NCBI GenBank assembly: GCA_009761415.1
Contig: QUOL01000004.1
Coordinates: 620,001-684,000 of the forward strand
Direction of reading: 5' to 3'
From: Sarcomyxa edulis
Taxonomy: Eukaryota; Basidiomycota; Agaricomycetes; Agaricales; Mycenaceae
DNA length: 64,000 nt
Shown one piece after another: positions 53,692 to 62,900 of the stretch; the stretch's first letter is position 1, and each line of letters opens with the position of its first letter. The notes beneath the pieces are model-generated. The model was given only the letters and a program-made list of their open reading frames with translations, ran no database searches and was not told the DNA's origin. Position numbers and translations under genes: made by a program.

Positions 53692-56600
53692 ATGTCTTTC
53701 CGTACTCCCAATCTGAGACGACGCTTCACAGCCTCCACTTCACCTCACAAGATAGACCCCTTTGCTATGGTTCCTGCTCTAGAACATGGACGGCAGCGTA
53801 TCCAAGGAGTAACAATGTTTCCCAGGACGGACCTTTATGCTCCAGAGGGTCGGTTTATTCAGCCCGTCACTCGAAGTCCCAGCAGGAGCTCGGAGAACTT
53901 ACTGGACTTTGATGATGAAGCCGGTGAGCCCGAGATAATCAATGCTGCTGTTCTTAAACCACACACAAGTTCTGCGAGCAAAAAGAGACTTAAACAGTGG
54001 AATACATGGAAGAACGAAGTCATTCCAGAGCTTTTGCTTCCCTACCTCCGTGTCCTTTCTGAGTCGCAGTCATTGCGTTCCATGGAACGGTGCGAAGCTC
54101 TCCACTGCCAATGTGGCACTACACGCAGGAAGATTTCAGTGACTTGTGTTTATTTCGACAGTGAGTGAAGTACTGTCTGGTCTTTGGTCTGAGGACTGAC
54201 ATAAATGCAGAAATAAAGACTTTAACCATCTGTACATGTGCTCCCGCCCAGCTTCTTCTATCGCGTGGCCTATTTCCTTGTGCTCCGCTTGAGCCATCGC
54301 TTGCCGTCGACATCAACATGCTCGATTTTGTCAATCATCTCTTTGTTCGGACTGCTCCCAATGTTACAGCTTGGAGTGATGCGGTGGAGACCTTTCTCTC
54401 GGACCGTAATTATACTCTACAGGCTAGAGTGAGTCCTTGATCATGTTTATGAAATATCATGTTTTGATTGAGGTCATTATTCAGAATACTCTTCGAAGGA
54501 GATTTGGCAATGCCTTGCTATGGTATTCCTACTTAGGAAACGAAACCGTTAAAATGGTGGATAAAAAGATCAACCATGTTCGAGCAACTTTGATTGAGGA
54601 CAAAGAGGAACAAGAGGAACAAGAAGAAGACTTGCAGGATGAGAACGAGTCTTGTAAGCTTTACCATTTTTTACATGAAACTTGACTTAGACTGTTTGCA
54701 GCTAATTCTTCCATCGCACGTGACAATCTCAAAAGACCAACCGAGTACTTGAGGCAGCGGTGCCCACTGTGCTTTGGTGGTGACTTGGTGCATGATCCAA
54801 ATGCAATGTAAGTGTTATTTTCACGCACAGTGTCTACGCATTCAATGACTTGCTTCCAGCGCTGATGTCATCGTAAGCTCTGATGCTTGTTTCACCCAAT
54901 TGAGACGGAAAACCAGCAAAGGCGGCTATCGTGACCCTCCATATTTCCATTCCAACACGGTTTTTCTCACGGAAGAGGAAGTGAAGGCCATGGAAGCCAA
55001 GGTTTCTGAGCAGAGGCCCTCCCGACCTTCACAGAAAAAGAAAGCTGGTAAAGCCAATGCTGATAAGGAAGACGATTATGAACCTTCCATGAAGGTTCCA
55101 ACGTCTGTTCTGGAGGAATGTAACGAATCATTCACAGCTGCTGATGAAAGAAGGAAGAAGGCCAGCACTCAATTTTTTGCGGACACAGGTGTCATGGCTT
55201 TGCTTTGCAGACATGACCGGGTCTTGTGGTTGGCCAATATGACTTCAGCGGGAGAGAAGCAGCATTATTCTTTGGCTTTGATTCAGAAGCTATTTGAGAA
55301 CATACCTTCTGATATGACTGTGGGCTGGCTTTATGACATCGGATGTCAGATACACAGGAGCTGCGCAAAGTGGGGTTTTCTGGATGAATACTTGGATCGG
55401 ATCACTTTTGGGATATCCGTCTTTCATGCGTACGGGCACCAGTGGCCCTGCCAATTGATTTATCATCCACGCAAGTGCAAAGGCTTTGGATGGTCAGATG
55501 GGGAAGGTTGTGAAAGGTTTTGGAGTGCGCTAAAGTTGCTTATCCCATCTTTACGGGTTTCTGGATATCACCACAGACTCTACGTGCTTGATACCCAAGT
55601 CAGGTATCTGGATGGCAAGTCGCTGAACAGTCTTGGTGATTGGCTGAAGCGGAAGTGGGAGGCTTGTCAGAAGCGGAAGTTGGCTGCAGAAACAGAGTTC
55701 TGTAACGCCAATACGGACGAGAGGGTCTCCAGAGATGATTGGGAGCTTTTGATCAGGGCAGAATGGAAGGCACAGGTCATCAAACAAACCAAGCCTTTGC
55801 AACGTGAGTATTTTGTATTTTCATGACAGACATGATTTCTTGATGCGTCTTTGACTCAAGGTCAATCGAAAGACAAGGCAGACAAGATTATTGAAGAGAT
55901 AATGACACTGGAAGATTGTCAGAAAGCGTACAAGAAGGAACTGGTGGACATTGAAAAGATGTTGGCTATTGGTGTGTATGAGGATGATATGGATGCTGTG
56001 GAGGCAAGCAGTCAACGGGACGAGGTTCAAGATAGAATCAAGAGTCTAGCTGAGACTCTGAAACGGAAGAGATCGGCACTTGGGGTTACTGGCAAAGCAC
56101 GTTTAGCTTCGTTGGTTGGAAACCAGTTCCTCAGGCTACGCATGAACGCACGCGCATTAAAGTCTCGCATTCGTGACCGTCTCAGACAGAGGAAGTTTGA
56201 ATTGGACCGTCTAGAACGCGCATACCGCAAGACTAGCAATGGTAAGTCTGATTGACTCAAATGACTGTGGTGCATGTCTTGATTGTATCCTGTTCAGAAA
56301 AAAAGCTTCACAGTCACACGGCTAGTCAGGTCAAAAGAAAAGAGCCTGGCATTGTTCAATTGGCTGCCAAGTACAACAAACTGTGTTCTGAAATGGCGAC
56401 TCTGAAAGCTGGAAAACAAGCACCACGAGGCGCAATCATACCCCCCCAAATCAACCGAGAAAAGCTTTTTGACTTGGATGTTGATGATGATATCTGGCAA
56501 GACATTGGGTTAGATGAAGCTACAGACGATGCCAATGCTGTTCCGTTGTGGCTTGGCGATGAATATGTTCGACAAGCGATCAAAAGTCTCTTGGAGTTGG

Positions 56601-57145
56601 ATCGTTGTGAGGAAGAGGAGATCCGCTTGTCAAAGGAGAGATGTTCCATGCAGGACTGGATGATGGAGGAGTGGGCATGCATCACCATTCTCATGAATGA
56701 ATGCAATGATGTTCATCTTGAATATCAACTCAAGTTAAGGGCGCAATCTCTTTCTAGGCTATGCGGAATCTGGAAGGCTAAAGTGATAGCCGTTGGGTGT
56801 TTTCACGACATGCCCAATTCATGGGGTCCATCACAACAGGAGATTGATAAGGCGATGAGTTTGGGTGCTGGGAGTGGGAATGACAATGACGACTCGGAGG
56901 AGGAAGATGAACAAGAACAAGCAGATTATGAAATGGAAGAAGAACTTATTGAAGCCATCGAACAGTTCACATTTACGGATGCATTGCAATCTGCGTATAC
57001 TACAACAGGACTTGACATCCCACGTACCTCTATGGTGTTTCAAACTCCGATTCACAGCAGAAACGTGTCACCTATTAAAGGAACACCAAACCGAGAAGGA
57101 TCACCAAGAAAACGTAACAGGATGCAAGACGAAGAGGAATTCTGA
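53692..57145 (+). CDS. KDZ (Kyakuja-Dileera-Zisupton) transposase
   Basis: Starts MSFRTPNLRRRFTAS at 53692 and ends at 57145 with several short introns (for example 54162-54212 and a donor at 54430). The N-terminal CxC zinc region is visible (CEALHCQCGTTRR, then CTCAPAQLLLSRGLFPCAPLEPSLAVD). It is followed by QRCPLCFGGD and the catalytic blocks VIVSSDACF (about 54858), VGWLYDIGCQ (55321) and FHAYGHQWPCQ with GFGWSDGEGCERFWS (55494-55525). This is the D-D-E arrangement of the family, with all three acidic residues present. A coiled-coil, charged C-terminal region follows (EDCQKAYKKELVDIEKML; acidic DDSEEEDEQEQ near the end). I saw no frameshift or premature stop, so the enzyme may be functional. 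It is the only transposase in the giant element and presumably cuts at the CACTTCAG ends. Confidence 0.95.
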
Positions 57146-57184
57146 TGTATATGTAATTGTATTGTTCTCGACTGGTTGGTTGGT

Positions 57185-57318
57185 GGATATTTATTGGCCT
57201 ATACCCGTGTTACCCACATGATTGCCATGGACTACCTCCTTAGTTGGTATTTATTTATCTATTGGCCCATACCCGTGTAACCCACATGATTGCCATGGAC
57301 TACATAGTTAGTTAGTAT
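57185..57318. repeat. Tandem duplication of about 75 bp after the transposase
   Basis: TTGGCCTATACCCGTGTTACCCACATGATTG-type sequence recurs 67-75 bp later with few changes, including GATTGCCATGGACTAC. Confidence 0.85.
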
Positions 57319-57399
57319 TGTTTTGGCTAACAAATATATCAAGTTGTTAGAAAGTGATGCATAAGTGATATTATGTTGTAGCAAGTGAGGCAATTTCTC

Positions 57400-57768
57400 T
57401 ACTACTCTGTGGGACTTCCCTAAATCAATGGTCAGGTCCCACATGATATTAGGGAAGCCCACGTAGTATGTGGAAGGAGTTAGGAACATCCCTGAAAGAT
57501 GTGTATCTTCCCAGGGAAGATATACATGTTCCCCGGGTAGACATATGTCTTCCCCGGGTAAAATATATATCTTCCCAATGGACCAAGGGCATGACTGGAT
57601 AGAGATAGTTTGTCCCCGGGTAGAGATAGTCTGTCCCCGGGTAGAGATAGTCTGTCCCCGGGTAGAGATAGTTTGTCCCTGGGTAGAGTGATGCTTCCCC
57701 GGGAAGAGTGATGTCTTCCCCGGGAAGAGTGCTACATTCCCTGGGAAGAGTGATATGGTACATATAAG
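57400..57768. repeat. Right inner palindrome array with 22-bp core repeat
   Basis: Variants of TTCCCCGGGAAGA, GGGACTTCCC and CCCACGTAGTATGTGG. From 57597 to 57684 a 22-bp unit (GTAGAGATAGTCTGTCCCCGG) repeats four times. It mirrors the position of 22218-22580 on the left, but its sequence has diverged. Confidence 0.78.
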
Positions 57769-58912
57769 ACATGTTGATTGAAGGTATAATAAGCCTTATT
57801 GAGAGTTCGAATCATAAAGGTAGTCATCCACTTAGCATGCGTCAACAACAGCGGATTATCCCAAAGTCCAATTCAGCAGTATTACCACTCGCAAGTAATC
57901 GCTCTCCTCACGCAACACACGCAGAGCTGTCAACAGATATCTCTGACAAATCTGTAATCATTGCCTCATCACCCAATAAGGACACAGAGCCAGCCATTAC
58001 CTTCTGTCTGCACTCAGGCAGAGACTCTCTCAATCACCTAAACAACCCATTTCTAGACACAACTCCCAAACCCTTGCGAGCAGCACCATCTCTCACCTTT
58101 CAATCTTCTGGTAAACTTGCCAATCGTTGTTGTCAGCCCCTCTCCAACAACACTGTCTCTCCAACGCCCAGTCTAGCCGTATCTGTTTCCAATACCATCC
58201 TCCGCACTAACAACGCCAACGCTAACACCATCACAATAACAACTACACCAGCCTGAACAGTACTATCTCTAGATCACACCATGCTTCCTTGTACATGCCC
58301 ATTCACCTTTGTCGGCCCTGTCTTTGGCCCATAACCACTCTTGAGCAATCCTTCACCTCTTCTGCTTCCTCCACCAATTTCCCCATCTGTGATGACATGA
58401 CAGAGGTTGGGGACTACAACCGATATCAGTCAGATCTAGACTTTGACACCAACATGGATATCAACACTCCTCCTGCAACGCCCCACCTGTTTCCCTCATG
58501 TTAGACCTGCTCTGTACACCTCGTATAAGATCCTTTTTCTTGTATACAATGACAGGCCTTGTACTGCACCACTCTCGGATGCTAATAAACCATAACAATG
58601 ATACCTGGTGCTAAACGCAAATGCTAGGAAAAAAATGGAAAAGTGACCCCAGACACCCTGTGACATTCTGGGGAAGCCCAGCAGCCATGGGCTGTCCCAT
58701 GGGTAAGTGGGACATGGGCAAGCCTTCTAGGACATACCCAAAGATGGGACGTTCCCAAGATCCCGCACCCACAGACAGTCCCATAGGAATTTTGGGGAAG
58801 CCCAAGATATCTTGGGATTAACCACGTGCCCATGGGCACTCATACCTCTTAGGTTATATATTCTGTCAATTTTGTCAACCTAAGAGGTTGGGAGGGGGGG
58901 TTGACTGAAGTG
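57762..58912 (+). repeat. Right terminal inverted repeat of the giant element
   Basis: Inverse of 20968-22217. It ends GGTTGACTGAAGTG at 58912 and is followed by the duplicated TAATAGA (58913-58919). Confidence 0.92.
57771..58504 (+). pseudogene. Decayed frame inside both terminal repeats
   Basis: The plus strand reads IPKSNSAVLPLASN, PLRAAPSLTFQSSGKLANRC and, after a frame change, SFTSSASSTNFPICDDMTEVGD. The left repeat contains the same words in the opposite orientation (22212-21445) with different breaks. Either a small gene was once carried in the termini, or the frame is a by-product of duplicated non-coding DNA. No start, domain or splice model fits both copies. Confidence 0.4.
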
Positions 58913-58919
58913 TAATAGA

Positions 58920-59811
58920 TGGGAGAGGGTGGGCTATTGAGGCAGCAACAGGATGGAAGAATGGGGTGACGCCGGATGGTGCGTTTTTGTTTTCCGATTT
59001 TCCAAGTCTGACTGTCTCTTGATCCCTCCTCCCTTCTATCTACCTCTGTTACAGCAGCTCACCGCAGTCATTTCCGGTCTATCGACTTCCCTCTTCATTG
59101 GCTTCTTTCTGTATTGCTCAGGTGATCTCGTCTAGCATCGTGGCTTTCCGTAATTGGGCTACACTGACATCAACACAGTCCTATGTTGTTACCTCAAATC
59201 ACCTTCGATCCAGACAGCGAGGGGGAGGGGGAGTGAGATGAATGCCAGGAACATGATGCGAGGGTGGGGGACAAGGGGAGACACCGGGGGGGACCGAGAT
59301 AGCGGGAAACGAGACAAGATGGTGGGAAACGAGACAAACGGTCGGGGAGGAAGCGAGGTGGTGGAGAAAGGAACGAGATGGTGGGGGGACGAGAAGACGG
59401 CGGGGAGCAAGATGAGACAAGACTGTGAAAGCAGCAAGGGTACTATACTGTCGATTTCCATTGATGTCGGACTGTTTTGTATACATTCTCTCCTGGTCCA
59501 TAAGCTTGAGATAGTATTCCAATGGTTTCAATATATAGTCAAAAAATTCTATCGAGTTTAGTAGGTATCCGACACATCTACAGAGATCTTTGCAGAGTTA
59601 CATAGAAACTAGAGATGTCTCTGTAGAATTTCATAGAAGCAAAGGGGATCTATGAAGACCTATAAACCCAAGGACCCTTACTACGGCATCTTTGGGTCTA
59701 TAGGTCCCTATGTAGTCCTACATAGTTTGACATAGCTCCTTACTGGTTTGCTGATGTCTGATATCGCGTTCATTCGTAGATCAGTCGAGAATGCAAAGGC
59801 ACTCGTATCCG
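58920..59811. other. Gene-free DNA between the giant element and Helitron 2
   Basis: Contains a G/A-rich block (about 59218-59420, GGGGGAGGGGG and GAGAC words) and CATAGA-rich sequence at 59570-59750. ATACGAGTGCC in the minus direction at 59809-59799 resembles a Helitron 5' end. Confidence 0.45.
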
Positions 59812-59846
59812 ACTTGCCGGTGAGGCCGGTAAACGGCAATACGAGT
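59812..59846 (-). other. Helitron 2 3' terminus hairpin
   Basis: In sense: ACTCGTA (59846-59840), TTGCCG...CGGCAA hairpin, terminal AGT. Differs from 4356-4390 by one loop base (ACCGG versus ATCGG). Confidence 0.82.
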
Positions 59847-59910
59847 CCAGGTTTTTTTACGTACAATTTAAATACATATTGAGAATTATTATTCTATCTA
59901 CCAACATATA

Positions 59911-62900
59911 CTATCTACGGGCATATATTGCAAGTTTGATTGTCTTCCCTTTACAAGAATGCAAGTCAATTTCAGTGTCTCTGAGGGATCCTTCTCTTGT
60001 GCTTTGAGACCCAGTAGTCTGTCCATCATGAAACCATACAGTTCCATCTTCTGACACAATGCGGGAGGTAAAATGGTAATCCCCATAATAAATCACCCCT
60101 CTCAATCGGTAATTTACCTTTCCATCTGGTGTCGGTAATGCAAAAGAGTATGTGAGTACTGCTTCAGTAGATATGAAATGAAAGGTCATGGTATGTGGAA
60201 TCCGTACAAGTTCAGTGCCTTTGAACAACTTATGTTCTCTGGAGGATTCAAAACAGTCTGGGCAGTTTTGGTTCAATGTACGGCCTATTTTCCTTTTCAT
60301 AAAATCAGCTACAGTTGGTGACAATGTTCCCGGAATAACCTGCGGTAAGCTCATTACATCATGTATAGAAGCTATTGATGAATTGGGAACAACATATCCA
60401 CAAGATAAACAGTGCGTCTTTGTTATACCAGCTGATTCCCGGTTGTTGATATACTCTGCAATATCACCTACTGCTGTACCAGTCGTACCATAAGGAAACA
60501 TGTTTGAATCAGCATCGTGGAGCTGATGTCTTAGCTGATCACGTATAGCTTCCTTTGTAGCTGTATTCTTTGCCACCAATTTCAACCCTTTAGACAGTAA
60601 TTTTAGAGATGCACTTGTGGTTGCCCATCTCCTTGACCATTTCTGAGGATTTTGCAACCAAATATCGCACATGATTGTCAATATTGAATCATATGCACAA
60701 CTCCAATTTTGACTATCCCATATCAGACCTTTGGGGCAGATATCTTCTGGCATTTCCATATGTTGTCTGACTTCTCTACTATCTTGTGTTGAACTGTCGT
60801 TTGTAGCACGCTTACGTTTCAGACTAGTAGGCTGTGTTGTTTCATTTTGATTGATCTGATTGACTATAACTCCAGTCTTACGGCGGTTTAGTATCTCCCA
60901 AGGACTATCTGTTGCCACAGCAAGAAGATCCATTGGATCATGTGATGTCCATTTCAATGCAGAGTGAACGGATTCTGGGACATACTGTGGTCCTTTCCAA
61001 TTCTGATAGGATCGAATAAGAGGGTTTCTCAACTCACCTATCACATGAGCTGGCAATGTTCCTTCATATCTGAGTTTTGTGATTTCATCTAAGATTTCAT
61101 GTTCTCTGAACTCTTGTCTAAGATAACCACTAGCACCATTTGTTATCTTGGTTGAGTCAAATCCTTGTAGTATAATAGTGCCTTCTGCTGTTGAGCTTCG
61201 AGATAAGCATGTGTAATAAGAACAGTGATCTCTGCACTTATTCAACTCAACAACATTAATTGGTCTGGTTTTTCCTTGTGCAGCATAATCAGTCATTGAA
61301 AAATTAGGAAGAACTTGAACTTGAAGGCGATCAACCGTAACAGTAGATCCACATGGCAATTCACAGGTAATTACTTGGGATGTCCTTGGAATAGGTACAA
61401 CATTAGTTGGTAGACCAGGTAAGTTTATCTCCTTTGGTGGATTGAGTAATTTAATAAACAGTGTATCTAATGCCAACTCTCCAGTAGGACATTTTGCCGT
61501 TTGCCATCCAAATACGACACCTTCCTGACCCTTGGTGATACAGAGCTCAGTTGCAAAATTGTGTCTAATCATGACAGGCATCCCAATACACAAGGACAAT
61601 TTTCCCGGAATGTGTTGACTTGATGCATGCCCAGATGTCCATAATGCAGACTGAAGATTGGGATTTATATTGCGTGCAGCCTTGAGTTTATTTCGCGAGG
61701 TTTTTCCTCTGTCAATCTTTGATATCTTGATATTCAATGCATCTGTTGAGAAGAAATCTGTAAGAGCTTGTGCCGTGTCTGTTGAAAATCTATGAACACC
61801 CAGTTCATTCAGCCTATCCTTTTGTACGTTCCATCCTGTAATTACAGATATGTTCCGGAACTTTTTCTGAGATACGTGTTTATGTCCTGGTTCATTGCTT
61901 GATATTAGTGTACGAAGAAATGCAATATCTCCTGGTGTACACGCTGCATATCTCATATTGACTAGAGCTGTTCGTAAATTACTATCTTCTACCGTTTGAG
62001 ACTTTTGTCTCATGTTCTGTCTCAAAATCACTACGGTAGTAACTTGATGCCAAAGCACCTTGCCTATTACAGCTTCCTGTGAAGCCACAGACATGTTAGA
62101 AGTGCGCTGAGTCCCTACAAAACCACTGTATAAGGATCCACCACTGCCAACAGGAGGCAATTGAGCAAAATCTCCAGCAAAAATAAAATTCAAACCACCA
62201 AAGGGAATGCCATGTACATTTAGTGCTAGTGCAAGTTGCACGCTTATCATGTACAATTCCCGACACGAAACCATAGACACTTCATCTAGAAAAATGTACT
62301 CCACGCCTTGCAACCTTTCCCGAACTTGGGCTATTGATGATGAAACATTTTTGACACCTTCCGCGCCTGCACCTGTCCGAACTCCAAATACAGAATGATA
62401 AGTAGAGCCGTTCAATAACGCAGCGGCAGTACCTGTTGGAGCAACCACCAGAAATCGATGAGATTCTTTCCGCTTATTGAAAAATTGGATGAGAGACAAT
62501 ATAACTCGGGATTTGCCAGTTCCACCCATTCCACCCAAGTACATCTTAAGCTGTTTTACGTTGGGAGACGATGCGTGATTAGCTACAATACGGAAAGCTC
62601 GTTCTTGCTCCTCGTTCAGATCAAATTCCTTGGCAGTATGGTCAATCAATTCTTGTGTTTCTTTTTGCTGAGCCTTGAAGTTTTTATTGAAGTAGTCTGC
62701 TTCCAAGATTCTCACATCATCTGGTTTACTTGTCTTGACTTCATGTAAGGATTGAGTATCATTTTCTAAAATGTCTGGTAAGTTCTTCAAGCGAGCTTTC
62801 AACAAGTTTTGTCGTTCTTCCTGTACAACAGACTTCCATTTACTAGCTGTCAGATATTTCTCTGGTTGATAGATGTTCGTATCCACCATATCAACTCCAT

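Larger units (their letters stand above)
20968..58912 (+). mobile_element. Giant KDZ-class DNA transposon with cargo genes (37.9 kb; about 20.3 kb before nested insertions)
   Basis: The left end CACTTCAGTCAACC (20968 on) is mirrored by GGTTGACTGAAGTG ending at 58912. TAATAGA occurs at 20961-20967 and again at 58913-58919. The terminal 1.14-1.24 kb are inverted copies, nearly identical over the outer 300 bp and about 85-90% alike inward by eye. Between them are a KDZ transposase, genes A and B, structured repeats and subterminal palindrome arrays. A gypsy element with its own duplication splits gene A. The KDZ (Kyakuja-Dileera-Zisupton) superfamily is known from fungi and algae. A unit of this size with these extra genes is not one I recognise. 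Confidence 0.9.
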
